Assembly (NCBI GenBank): GCA_029203125.1
Contig: CP119317.1
Coordinates: 434,001 to 498,000, forward strand
Source: Candidatus Cohnella colombiensis
GTDB taxonomy: Bacteria > Bacillota > Bacilli > Paenibacillales > Paenibacillaceae
DNA length: 64,000 nt
Direction: 5' to 3'
Made by a program: the position numbers and the translations under genes
Shown: positions 42,393 through 50,912 of the stretch, piece by piece
How the letters are laid out: every line of letters starts with the position of its first letter
How positions within the stretch are numbered: position 1 is the first letter of the stretch
Notes under the pieces: generated by a model
Told to the model about the DNA's origin: nothing
Databases searched by the model: none
The model's input: the letters and a program-made list of their open reading frames with translations, nothing else

Positions 42393-43619
42393 ATGAGTGG
42401 AGCTGTGCAGGCGCGGTCGGTACAGTCCCAAGCGAGGACCGTACTGCCCGTGCTTTTTGCAATTAGTTTGGTTCATATGTTGAATGATTCGATGCAAGCT
42501 GTCGTTCCTGCCTTGTACCCGATCTTGGAGCAATCGCTCAACTTGTCATTTGTACAGGTCGGTTGGATCGGTTTTATGCTCAATATGACGTCATCGGTTA
42601 TGCAGCCCGTTGTCGGTGCAGTTTCTGATCGTAAGTCTATGGCTAATGTACTCCCGCTTGGGATGGCGCTCAGCTTGATTGGTATGGTCGGCATTGCGTT
42701 TGCGCCTCAATTCTGGTGGCTTCTGCTAGCAGTTGTGTTCATTGGGCTAGGCTCAGCGATCTTCCATCCGGAAGGATCGAGAGTCGTATATTTTGCTGCA
42801 GGAGGCAGGCGCGGTTTCGCACAATCGGTTTATCAGGTTGGCGGTAATGCAGGGAGCTCGCTTGCACCATTGATGACTGTATTCATCTTCGTTCCACTAG
42901 GACAGTTCGGTGCGATCTGGGGTGTCTTGTTCGCAGGTTTAGCCATTGCAATCCTGTACGGGATTCTTCCTTGGTATAAAAAGAAGCTTGTTGAGTGGGA
43001 TGCTGAACGAGAACTTAGGATTGCTGCGAAAGCAGGGTCTATGGCTGACAATCAAGAAAACCATCCGCGGATGAAGTTTGCGCTAGGTTTGCTCATTTTC
43101 CTAGTGTTCGCTAGATCGTGGTACCATTCGGGAATAAGCAGCTATTATCAATTTTTCCTCGTTGAAGATTACGGCTTAACGGTAAAGGAAGCGCAAATTC
43201 CTGTGTTCTTATTTTTAGGGGCGGGAGTGCTTGGGACATATTTCGGCGGTGTGCTCGCAGATCGCTTTGGGATGAAATATATGATTGTGTTCTCGATTGC
43301 AGGGGGTTCTCCGCTTGCGCTGTTCCTTCCACACCTGCCACTATTTTGGACTTATCCGGTAATTGCTTTGCTGGGCTTTGTTATATTGTCGGGATTTTCC
43401 GTAACGGTTGTGTACGCACAATATTTAATGCCCACCAAGGTGGGCATGGCATCAGGTTTGACGACGGGATTGGCGTTCGGAATGGGAGCCATTGGCGCAG
43501 TTGCTTTGGGTAAAGCAGCGGACGTGTTCGGGCTGGCACCTGTGATGATGTTTTGTAGCTTTCTACCGCTTGTTGGATTATGTGCGTTGCTATTGCCTTC
43601 AGATAGGAAACGTACTTAA
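42393..43619 (+). CDS. MFS transporter, fosmidomycin-resistance (Fsr) type
   Basis: About 408 aa with 12 hydrophobic helices. ISLVHMLNDSMQAVVPALYPI, VGWIGFMLNMTSSVMQPVVG and the PEGSRVVYFAAGGRRGFAQSVYQVGGNAG block are typical of the Fsr group of major facilitator exporters. Members export fosmidomycin or other small compounds by proton antiport; the natural substrate here is unknown. The ATG at 42393 is about ten bases after GGAG; the in-frame ATG at 42351 has no ribosome binding site. It diverges from the ECF operon. Confidence 0.85.
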   Translation: MSGAVQARSVQSQARTVLPVLFAISLVHMLNDSMQAVVPALYPILEQSLNLSFVQVGWIGFMLNMTSSVMQPVVGAVSDRKSMANVLPLGMALSLIGMVGIAFAPQFWWLLLAVVFIGLGSAIFHPEGSRVVYFAAGGRRGFAQSVYQVGGNAGSSLAPLMTVFIFVPLGQFGAIWGVLFAGLAIAILYGILPWYKKKLVEWDAERELRIAAKAGSMADNQENHPRMKFALGLLIFLVFARSWYHSGISSYYQFFLVEDYGLTVKEAQIPVFLFLGAGVLGTYFGGVLADRFGMKYMIVFSIAGGSPLALFLPHLPLFWTYPVIALLGFVILSGFSVTVVYAQYLMPTKVGMASGLTTGLAFGMGAIGAVALGKAADVFGLAPVMMFCSFLPLVGLCALLLPSDRKRT

Positions 43620-43622
43620 TAG

Positions 43623-43669
43623 GAAACGCCCTGTATGTACCATTGTAGATGGTCAACAGGGCGTTTTTG
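43623..43669. terminator. Bidirectional terminator between convergent genes
   Basis: AAACGCCCTGT ... ACAGGGCGTTTTT, with a second small hairpin (TACCATTGTAGATGGT) in the loop. Confidence 0.85.
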
Positions 43670-43687
43670 TAAATTGATATAGATGTA

Positions 43688-45028
43688 TTAGATGTCTCGT
43701 CTTAATGCACTGAGTACGTCTATTCGTGTTGCGCGCTTTGCAGGTCTCGAACCGGAAAGTAGCGCTACGCCAAGTGAAATTACGCAGGCGAGCAGTGCGA
43801 GATAAGGTGGAATGAGTGAAAATTTAAAATCATTTGGAATCTTCTCATTCATGAAATTCTCGATTATGATCGGCAAGCCGATGTTTACGAGGAAGGAAAT
43901 CATATACGAAACGATTGTTCCGATAATCGCTCCAAGAATTCCAATGATGCTGCTTTCGAGCAAAAAGATACGTCGAATTGTGGATGGATGTGCGCCAATC
44001 GCCTTCATAATCCCGATGTCCTGGGATCTTTCGGTAACTGCCATCGTCATCGTATTGAATATTCCAATTGAAGCGATTAGAACAGCGATTGTTCCGACGA
44101 AGATGAGTCCGATCTTCATAATGAGGAAAACCAGATTGATCTGGCTTAGCTCATCCGCGATGGAATGGTTCATGTAGCCTCGATCGCGTATTTCCTCTGA
44201 TATTGCCTTAACATGATTAGCTTTGTCAGCAATCACTTGCACTTCGTTGTAAGTGCGGGGAGCGCTAAGTTCATATTCAGGCCATATTTCTTGCCGTTGT
44301 TGGCCAGATTCTGCAGGATACCAGAGAGCGCCAAGTCTCGTTCCTGTAATGGCTTCAATCTCATCGAGCAGCCCGCTGCCAATGTAAACGGATTTATCTA
44401 AACGCCATTCTCTACTTGGTTTTTCAGTGATACCGACAATTGTGACAGTGAGCGGTGTAAGCTGTAGCTCGCCTGCTTCATTATACTGTTGGACTTCAAG
44501 CTCCATCTGCTGACCAATCCATTCTTTCACGTCGGGAGCAGTGTTGGATTCGCCAGATGAATTCACATTATCTCGAATATTGTAGCCGACAACTACCTCA
44601 TCCTTGTTTGCAGGCAATTTACCTGCGAATAGCTTGAATCCTGCCTTCTTCTCTGCTTCGTAATCAACAACAATCGTTGCATCGTTGTGAACATCTTCTC
44701 CTGCAACTTTTGGACTCAAAGTTTGTTGTAAGCTATTGCGGTAAGTAATCGCTTTGACATTTGCTACACCATTTAAGTAACTGATATCTTGATCGTTCAT
44801 TCTGCGATCCGCGCCGTCGGATGTAGCTTTTCCATAGATATCTATAGCAGTTACCATCCTATCGCCGACAACGTTGTTAATGATGCTCGACTGTAGCCCA
44901 AAACCTACCGATGCGAGTACGATTAGAAAAGCGCAACCCATCGCGGTTGCAAGTACGGTCATGAACAATCGAGTTTTGTTTTTTTTCATATTTTGCCGGA
45001 CGAACCGGTATTGATCATTGAACTTCAT
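43688..45028 (-). CDS. MacB/FtsX-type ABC transporter permease
   Basis: About 446 aa: one N-terminal helix (MTVLATAMGCAFLIVLASVG), a large extracytoplasmic MacB-like domain (~60-290) and three C-terminal helices with the FtsX block (IGIFNTMTMAVTERSQDIGIMKAIGA). With the ATPase encoded upstream (overlap of 14 bases) it forms a mechanotransmission-type exporter, often for peptides, lipoproteins or antibiotics. ATG 45028 follows GGAGGC. Substrate unknown. Confidence 0.88.
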   Translation of the reverse strand: MKFNDQYRFVRQNMKKNKTRLFMTVLATAMGCAFLIVLASVGFGLQSSIINNVVGDRMVTAIDIYGKATSDGADRRMNDQDISYLNGVANVKAITYRNSLQQTLSPKVAGEDVHNDATIVVDYEAEKKAGFKLFAGKLPANKDEVVVGYNIRDNVNSSGESNTAPDVKEWIGQQMELEVQQYNEAGELQLTPLTVTIVGITEKPSREWRLDKSVYIGSGLLDEIEAITGTRLGALWYPAESGQQRQEIWPEYELSAPRTYNEVQVIADKANHVKAISEEIRDRGYMNHSIADELSQINLVFLIMKIGLIFVGTIAVLIASIGIFNTMTMAVTERSQDIGIMKAIGAHPSTIRRIFLLESSIIGILGAIIGTIVSYMISFLVNIGLPIIIENFMNEKIPNDFKFSLIPPYLALLACVISLGVALLSGSRPAKRATRIDVLSALRRDI

Positions 45029-45728
45029 AAGCGTAGCCTCCACTCCTTACGGGCTGAACAAGATGTCCGTCCTTCAATGATAAGGTGCGATGCGCAATCG
45101 CAGCGACCTGTTCATCATGAGTGATGAGTACGAAGGTAATCCCTTGTTCCTGATTTAATTGCTTGATCATCGTTAGAAGCTGAGCTTCATTCTCGCTGTC
45201 GAGACTTCCTGTAGGCTCGTCCGCCAGTACGATAGGGGGGTTGAGCATAAGTGCTCTTGCAACCGATACGCGTTGCTGCTGACCGCCTGATAGTTCACCA
45301 GGATAGTGACCTGCATACTCGGCAATTCCAACGCTATCTAGCATTTGCATGACTTGTTTTTTTCGCTGCGCTGGGGGCACTCCTTTGAGGACGAGTGGGA
45401 GCTCGGCGTTCTCATAAGCGGTCATGCTTGGGATCAGTTGAAAGCTTTGAAACATAAAGCCAAGATGAGACAATCTGAAGTTAGCCCAATCCCCCTCGCT
45501 CAGTTGGGTCACATCTTGATTGACGATCTGAAGCTGACCGGACGTTGGCTTAATATATCCGGACATCAGATTGAGAAGTGTGGACTTTCCTGATCCACTG
45601 CGTCCAACAATGGCCACAATCTCCCCTTGCTTGACGTGTAAATCGATATTATGAAGAACCGGAATAACACGTTCACTGCCCTTTTTCCCAATTGTGAATT
45701 GGTGACTAATATTGCGTAACTGGATCAT
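45015..45728 (-). CDS. MacB/LolD-type ABC transporter ATP-binding protein
   Basis: 237 aa. Walker A VGRSGSGKSTLLNL, Q-loop FMFQSFQLIPSMTAYENAELPL (LolD/MacB hallmark), signature LSGGQQQRVSVARAL, Walker B IVLADEPTGSLDS. It energises the FtsX-like permease whose gene overlaps its 3' end. No two-component or BceRS-type regulator is adjacent. Confidence 0.93.
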   Translation of the reverse strand: MIQLRNISHQFTIGKKGSERVIPVLHNIDLHVKQGEIVAIVGRSGSGKSTLLNLMSGYIKPTSGQLQIVNQDVTQLSEGDWANFRLSHLGFMFQSFQLIPSMTAYENAELPLVLKGVPPAQRKKQVMQMLDSVGIAEYAGHYPGELSGGQQQRVSVARALMLNPPIVLADEPTGSLDSENEAQLLTMIKQLNQEQGITFVLITHDEQVAAIAHRTLSLKDGHLVQPVRSGGYAYEVQ

Positions 45729-45940
45729 CGAATCCCTCCATATGTGGTGCGCGAATTTGTTTTTCTCTGTTTTTCTCTGTTGTTCGCTTTAAACCAGTAT
45801 AGCTTGAATCCATTAATTATTTAAAAATAACTCCTAAAGAAACTCTTAAGTTTTGCAGTGGGGGAAGCAAATTTGGTTACTCAAGGGGCAAAGATCACTC
45901 GTTTGCTTAGAGCTTTCGGCGGAGTGAGAAATGGGTGCTT

Positions 45941-46221
45941 GTAAGATCGCTTTGCGATCTTGCAGAGAGTGGCGGAGAGTGATTGGAGGTTGTAAGATCG
46001 CGATGCGATCTTGCAGAGAGCGGCGGAGAGTGATTGGAGGTTGTAAGATCGCGATGCGATCTTGCAGAGAGCGGCGGGGTGAGATTGGAGCTTGTAAGAT
46101 CGCGTTGCGATCTTGCAGAGAGTGGCGGGGTGAGATTGGAGCATGTAAGATCGCGTTGCGATCTTGCAGCGAGTAGTGGAGTGAAATTGGAGCTTGTAAG
46201 ATCGCGACGCGATCTTGCAGA
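45941..46221. repeat. Six-unit 51-bp tandem array with a conserved palindrome
   Basis: GTAAGATCGC begins at 45941, 45992, 46043, 46094, 46145 and 46196: an exact period of 51. Each unit holds AAGATCGC-NNN-GCGATCTT; the arms are the same in all six while the middle three bases vary (TTT, GAT, GAT, GTT, GTT, GAC). Between palindromes is a less conserved block like GAGAGTGGCGGAGTGAGATTGGAG. As 51 is a multiple of three, frames stay open on both strands but there is no gene-like start. Confidence 0.9.
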
Positions 46222-46240
46222 AGTGATTAGCGAACAAAAA

Positions 46241-46273
46241 GACTGTCCATAAGTTCTCACTTATGAGACAGCC
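46241..46273 (-). terminator. Terminator of the Gly-Pro-repeat protein gene
   Basis: On the minus strand GCTGTCTCATAAG-TGAGAA-CTTATGGACAGTC followed by TTTTTG. One unpaired base in the stem. Confidence 0.8.
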
Positions 46274-46310
46274 CCATTATCCAGTTGAGATACTTCGTGG
46301 AAATTACAGC

Positions 46311-47447
46311 TTAAAGTGGAATCGGAATAGCTCCTAGCGAATTGAACAGTTCTAGTCCAATCGTGCTACCGGGTTCTACTGGAGCGTTTAGCAAAGTTTG
46401 AGGAATGATACGACCGTTATACCGAACACTCACTGTTATGTTGTTCGTGATTGGAATTCCGGAAACGCTACGGATGAAGCCAGCAGGTCCGAAAGTGATG
46501 AGACCTGTTAATTCAAGAGCTTGTCGAATGGTCATTCCGGGGAAGAATGCAACCCGACTAATCGTATTCACGTTTGGGAATGAAACACCACCGGAAACAT
46601 AAACCGTAATCAAACGATTATTGGGCAATGGCTGATGTCCTCCGCCAAATGGAAACGGCAGAAATGGACCTACGCCGGCGCCCGGACCAAACCCGGCGCC
46701 CGGACCAAATCCGATACCCGGACCGAACCCAGCGCCCGGACCAAACCCGGCGCCCGGACCAAATCCAGCACCCGGACCGAACCCAGCGCCCGGACCGAAC
46801 GCGGCGCCCGGACCGAACCCAGCGCCCGGACCAAACCCGGGTCCCATGCCGGGTCCCATGCCGGGTCCCATGCCGGGTCCCATGCCGGGTCCCATGCCGG
46901 GTCCCATGCCGGGCCCCATACCGGGTCCCATGCCGGGCCCCATGCCGGGTCCCATACCGGGTCCCATGCCGGGTCCCATGCCGGGTCCCATACCGGGTCC
47001 CATGCCGGGTCCCATGCCGGGTCCCATACCGGGTCCCATGCCGGGTCCCATGCCGGGTCCCATGCCGGGCCCCATACCGGGCCCCATACCGGGTCCCATG
47101 CCGGGTCCCATGCCGGGTCCCATGCCGGGCCCCATACCGGGCCCCATACCGGGTCCCATGCCGGGTCCCATGCCGGGTCCCATGCCGGGTCCCATACCGG
47201 GCCCCATGCCGGGCCCCATCAGGCTGCGTTCATAGGCACTAACCCACCATGGTGCAGGATGGCTTGATTCTGAGGCTAGTTGTTCCTCGTTTTGGTGTAT
47301 GTGAACGACTTCGCCTAGGGGAAGTTTTTTCTTATTAAGAAGTGATGAGGAATGTGCTTTGGGTTGACGTGCTGACAGCTTCGACTTGTTATCGATGGAT
47401 GATTTACGAATTAAGGGGCGTGCTTGGGTTGATCGTAATTTCGGCAT
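46311..47447 (-). CDS. Glycine-proline repeat protein (32 x Gly-Pro-Gly-Met) with a conserved C-terminal domain
   Basis: 378 aa. Residues ~1-76 are basic then mixed (ending WWVSAYERSL); next come 32 tandem M-G-P-G tetrapeptides, one Met every 12 bases from 47219 down to 46847, followed by about nine six-residue F-G-P-G-A-G units. The final ~110 residues (LITVYVSGGVSFPNVNTISR, FFPGMTIRQALELTG) look folded and contain a block like the ubiquitin-fold SLBB/DUF4430 ligand-binding group. No signal peptide. ATG 47447 after GAGGTGG. A spore-surface or other structural role is possible by comparison with Gly-rich coat proteins; not shown. Confidence 0.7.
   Translation of the reverse strand: MPKLRSTQARPLIRKSSIDNKSKLSARQPKAHSSSLLNKKKLPLGEVVHIHQNEEQLASESSHPAPWWVSAYERSLMGPGMGPGMGPGMGPGMGPGMGPGMGPGMGPGMGPGMGPGMGPGMGPGMGPGMGPGMGPGMGPGMGPGMGPGMGPGMGPGMGPGMGPGMGPGMGPGMGPGMGPGMGPGMGPGMGPGMGPGMGPGMGPGFGPGAGFGPGAAFGPGAGFGPGAGFGPGAGFGPGAGFGPGIGFGPGAGFGPGAGVGPFLPFPFGGGHQPLPNNRLITVYVSGGVSFPNVNTISRVAFFPGMTIRQALELTGLITFGPAGFIRSVSGIPITNNITVSVRYNGRIIPQTLLNAPVEPGSTIGLELFNSLGAIPIPL
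46845..47219. repeat. 12-bp tandem repeat coding for Gly-Pro-Gly-Met
   Basis: 32 copies of a CCGGGTCCCATG-type unit. Silent variation at the Gly third positions (GGTCCC/GGCCCC, CATG/CATA) is scattered while the amino acids are invariant. A second 18-bp repeat (Phe-Gly-Pro-Gly-Ala-Gly) covers about 46675-46840. Confidence 0.92.
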
Positions 47448-47740
47448 CGTGGACCACCTCTTTCTATGCCAATGGGCATAATCATAACGTTGACACAGGA
47501 TATGCGCCCATTGGAATGAAGGTGCGATATAATGCTGAAAGTAACCAGAGGTTAAGCCACAATAATGTACAGATAAGTATCAAGAGTAGTCCTGAAGATT
47601 AGTTGTTTAGGGATCTCAGTCGCAGTAGTGTCACATTTGGGGGAAGATACGGAATATACCCGAAAAAATCGGATAACGGACGCAGCATTGGCATGTTTGG
47701 GAGGATCATACTAGGAGAGCGATGTGAATGTATGGTGTGC

Positions 47741-47916
47741 GGACATGAGAGACCTTATTTGTGGTTTTATGGGGTTTTTGAGCATCGATCGGACACCAGA
47801 GACCTTATTTGTGGTTTAGAACCTTAAAATCAATTGATTTCGAGTAAATAACGTCCCTCATGTCCGCTAGTGTCTGAAATGTGCTCAATTGTTGTAAATA
47901 AGGTCCCTCATGTCCG
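47741..47916. repeat. Two pairs of a ~22-bp element, direct within and inverted between pairs
   Basis: CGGACATGAGAGACCTTATTT at 47740 and CGGACACCAGAGACCTTATTT at 47790 are 50 bases apart; the reverse complement forms TAAATAACGTCCCTCATGTCCG (47845) and TAAATAAGGTCCCTCATGTCCG (47895) are again 50 bases apart. The whole can fold into a large stem-loop. Confidence 0.8.
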
Positions 47917-48323
47917 CAAACACCGAAACCACCGAAACCACCGAAACCACCGAAACCACCACGAGCGCACAAACCCGGAGTTTAAGTAACCAATCAAAAT
48001 GAGGCAGATAGCATGCAGTAGCGATAAAAATTGTCACTGCGTGCGCCAGGGTTAGTGTAAACGCGATCTCTAATAGTTGATGGAGTCATATGTTCAGGAG
48101 TTAGGGGGATAGAATAAAGCGTTCCGCGACAAACCCCTTGTACAGAAAATGTTCAGACTCGCTTGATAAGATGAATATACTTGAGGCTTGCAAGTCAAAT
48201 CTATTGTGTCTAACAACTAGCCTTTAATTCATGTGCTTCTGTTGCTCGGATGGATTAGAGGCTATTTCTACGCTAATATTAGAGTATAGAGAAAGTCGGA
48301 TGGTTCAAAAAGGAGTGCGGGGT
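47917..48323. other. Gene-free stretch with a 9-bp microrepeat
   Basis: ACCGAAACC is repeated four times at 47922-47957. With the element pairs before it, 47448-48323 has no supported gene; the open frames at 47603-47827 run through the repeats and have no ribosome binding site. Confidence 0.5.
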
Positions 48324-49217
48324 ATGTCGATCATAGGCTGGATGGCGGGTAGTGTTGGAGTATTGACAGGCAGTATGGCGGCAGGTGTATATGGGTTAAC
48401 GGTGAAGGCGCAAAAGCCTCGAGTGATTGCTAATGAATATGAACCTTCAGTTCCGTTTGAAGAAGTCGAATGGATAAGCCACGGTAAGAAGGTAAAAGGC
48501 TGGTTTCTTCCACAACATCAAGTGGGTGGAGAACGGAATGCGGATAGTCCTACCATAATTATTGCACACGGTTGGGGCTCCAATCGGGCACACGTGTTGC
48601 GTTATGCATTACCTCTTCATGCGGATGGTTATGCGATTTTGATGTATGATGCGAGAAGTCACGGTGAGAGTGAATATTATCGGACTCCAAATGGGTTGCA
48701 ATTTCGTGATGATCTGTTAGCAGCAATCGAATGGATAAAGTCGTTTCCACATGCAAACACGAGCTGGATTGGTGTGCTTGGACATTCATTGGGTGCTTTC
48801 GGTGCAGTTTTGGCATTGGAACAAAATAGTTCTATCTCCGCGCTCGTAACCGACAGTATGCCGGTTAAATTCGCAACGATGGTGGGTGCAGAGTTGAAAC
48901 GAAGAAGGTTACCGGAGTTCCCGCTTGCGCAATTAATTCCGGGCTTAATGGTATGGAGAAGTGGAATTACTCGTAAAACGATGAAACGAGCAAATCCAGT
49001 AAGGATACTAAAAGAGAATGAGAAGACAGCGAAGACGCCGGTCATGCTCGTACATTCCAATTTGGATCCGTTTATCCCTTCAACAGAACTCCAGTATGTG
49101 TTGTCTCATGTGCCGAACATCCCGCATTTATTTGTTGATGCTGAGGGACACAGCGCTTCTGATCGTGATCCCGAATTCTGGCCAGCGGTAACGCGTTTTT
49201 TTGCGAGTACACGGTAA
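48324..49217 (+). CDS. Alpha/beta hydrolase, membrane-anchored
   Basis: About 297 aa. N-terminal hydrophobic segment (GWMAGSVGVLTGSMAAGVYG), then an alpha/beta hydrolase fold: IIIAHGWGSNRAH (oxyanion loop), nucleophile Ser in VLGHSLGAFGA, acid in HSNLDPFIP and His in DAEGHSAS. It resembles the YqkD/BAAT-like peptidase S9/S15 group. ATG 48324 is eight bases after AGGAG; the earlier ATG at 48231 lacks a ribosome binding site. Substrate unknown. Confidence 0.82.
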   Translation: MSIIGWMAGSVGVLTGSMAAGVYGLTVKAQKPRVIANEYEPSVPFEEVEWISHGKKVKGWFLPQHQVGGERNADSPTIIIAHGWGSNRAHVLRYALPLHADGYAILMYDARSHGESEYYRTPNGLQFRDDLLAAIEWIKSFPHANTSWIGVLGHSLGAFGAVLALEQNSSISALVTDSMPVKFATMVGAELKRRRLPEFPLAQLIPGLMVWRSGITRKTMKRANPVRILKENEKTAKTPVMLVHSNLDPFIPSTELQYVLSHVPNIPHLFVDAEGHSASDRDPEFWPAVTRFFASTR

Positions 49218-49257
49218 GTCCACTATTAGCACATTGTGATGCCATAGCTCGATATAA

Positions 49258-49291
49258 AAAAAGGTGGCTTGCGACACCGATGTCGCAAGCC
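49258..49291 (-). terminator. Hairpin with a T-run on the minus strand
   Basis: GGCTTGCGACA-CCGA-TGTCGCAAGCC, perfect 11-bp stem. The A-run is on the left, so as a terminator it works for minus-strand transcripts, most likely of the CvfC-like gene 290 bases away, and may also close the hydrolase gene. Confidence 0.65.
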
Positions 49292-49478
49292 TCAAGGTAT
49301 ATATTATTGAAAAGGGGGGTCATGTATTTATAATAACCTGTGAATGTGAAAGGAACATGAATGATATATTACGGTTAGATTACAAATTCAGAAAAACAGT
49401 CACATTATTTAATCCGAAATAAATGAAATCGTTGGTGTTAGCTTCGTACGATAATAGGGAACGAGCAGGATAAGCAGT

Positions 49479-49578
49479 AAAAGCTCTAAACCAACTTCCC
49501 CGCATGAAATAGGTCGGCGAAACCGACTTAAAAGCTCAAAACCAACAACACGCATGAAATAAGTCGGCGAATCGAGCT
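49479..49578. repeat. Two copies of a 51-bp repeat
   Basis: AAAAGCTCTAAACCAAC ... CGCATGAAATAGGTCGGCGAA at 49479 and AAAAGCTCAAAACCAAC ... CGCATGAAATAAGTCGGCGAA at 49530. The second copy ends at the stop of the CvfC-like gene. The rest of 49292-49478 shows no gene or other structure. Confidence 0.75.
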
Positions 49579-50718
49579 TTATTCCGACTGTCCCTCACGC
49601 ATCTTCGTCATCTGCTGCCAGACAGAACCGGCTGCTTCTTCACCGCGTTCAATCCGTGCAACAGCCATTTCAGCTTGAAGTCGAACCTCAAATTCAGACT
49701 CATTGGCAGTCACATACTGTAATGCATCAAGCGCACTTTCATCACCCGCTTCATATAAAAAGCGGGCAGCACGCCAGCGAACGAGCTTGTTCGAATCGCG
49801 TAACGCTAAGATCATGGGACCGATTGCTGCAGGATCACCGAGATCCGATAAGGTGTCCCCGGCCGTCCGTCTAACTGCGCCTGAAGTGTCTTTTAATGCT
49901 TCGAACAGATAAGGCATCGTCTCCGGAGTTCGAAGATCACCTAGATAGACAACGGCTAATCTTTTAACTGACAGATGACTATCCCGCAACGCCAATGCAA
50001 TAACTTCTAAATCGTCAGCACCAGGCTTTAGTCGTTCAAGTGCAGCGTAACGTTCTCTCCAATCCTGTGAGCCCAAAGCTTCACGCACCTGATCTGCAGT
50101 TAATGGAGATGGTGGTGCTGGGGGAGTTGCTTCTGAACCTGCTGCAATAGCTTGCTGCACAAGATCGCGTAATCGTGCAGGGGAATAGGCTGCATCTAAT
50201 TCTTTCGTAACTTCATCGAGCACTTCTTGAGGTTCACCATATCGAATGCCGAGCTCTTCAAGCTTGCGCTCACGGATCATTGTGGCGCCTGACGCTTCTG
50301 TTATCGCTTGCGTAAATCGCTCCGGCATCGCTGCACGGAACTCCTGCCCACCGCTTTGCACACGTAGCTGAATCGGGATGCCACGATACATTTGCACACG
50401 CACATGCGCTTCACCGAACCCATCAGCGATAGGAATGGCGGACATGCCCGAACCGTCGCCCGTCGCTCCGAAGACATCACGGACACCATCTAAGATGACC
50501 GCCCAGTCTGCACTGCCTTTTCGGTCTATCGCAAGGAAATCAGCAGCATGAAATACACCCTTTACACCGGGAAGACTTAACAATTTGGTTATTAGTGGAG
50601 GTGCAGTTTCCCTCTGTTCTACTGTATAATTAAATCTTAATCCTGATTCCAACCGCTCATCAACATTCAATTTCATTGAATTCGGACTAGGGGTTGGCTC
50701 AATGGATAACAATTTCAT
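49579..50718 (-). CDS. CvfC-like protein: Nfu N-terminal domain, virulence-factor domain and HEAT repeats
   Basis: 379 aa. Residues 1-85 match the Nfu/NifU N-terminal scaffold domain (IEPTPSPNSMKLNVDE, LLSLPGVKGVFHAADFLAIDR) but there is no CxxC Fe-S domain. The middle (~95-190) resembles the domain of staphylococcal conserved virulence factor C and Bacillus YpgR. The C-terminus has HEAT-like repeats (LGSQDWRERYAALERLKP, LRDSHLSVKRLAVVYLGDLR, LKDTSGAVRRTAGDTLSDLG, LRDSNKLVRWRAARFLYEAG). Molecular function unknown in the family. ATG 50718 after GCGAGGAG. Confidence 0.83.
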   Translation of the reverse strand: MKLLSIEPTPSPNSMKLNVDERLESGLRFNYTVEQRETAPPLITKLLSLPGVKGVFHAADFLAIDRKGSADWAVILDGVRDVFGATGDGSGMSAIPIADGFGEAHVRVQMYRGIPIQLRVQSGGQEFRAAMPERFTQAITEASGATMIRERKLEELGIRYGEPQEVLDEVTKELDAAYSPARLRDLVQQAIAAGSEATPPAPPSPLTADQVREALGSQDWRERYAALERLKPGADDLEVIALALRDSHLSVKRLAVVYLGDLRTPETMPYLFEALKDTSGAVRRTAGDTLSDLGDPAAIGPMILALRDSNKLVRWRAARFLYEAGDESALDALQYVTANESEFEVRLQAEMAVARIERGEEAAGSVWQQMTKMREGQSE

Positions 50719-50912
50719 CGCGTACTCCTCGCTTTCGCTAAAGTCTCATCAAACTAGATACCTCTACAATACCGCATCATTATCTATTTTTCCAAATGAA
50801 CCGGAAGTCTAATCGCACAACGTGTTGAAAATGGATCTTAGTATGCAGGAGATTGGTACATTTTCAGGTTTCCTGATATAGTATGAGAAGAATATATCAT
50901 CGGGGGGATTGC

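Noticed and set aside
45941..46221. CRISPR array
   Set aside because: Units are 51 bp with linkers that are similar to each other rather than unique spacers, and no cas genes are present.
45881..46260. Open frames of 72-118 codons on both strands across the 51-bp array
   Set aside because: They stay open only because 51 is a multiple of three; no ribosome binding site or recognisable domain.
46628..47267. Three long plus-strand open frames inside the repeat (Arg-Pro, Ser-His-Ala-Gly and Met-Pro-Gly-Pro repeats)
   Set aside because: They mirror the 12-bp repeat on the other strand, have no ribosome binding sites, and the minus-strand frame alone has a good start and a conserved domain.
47603..47827. 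74-codon plus-strand frame
   Set aside because: It consists largely of the 22-bp element copies and lacks a ribosome binding site.
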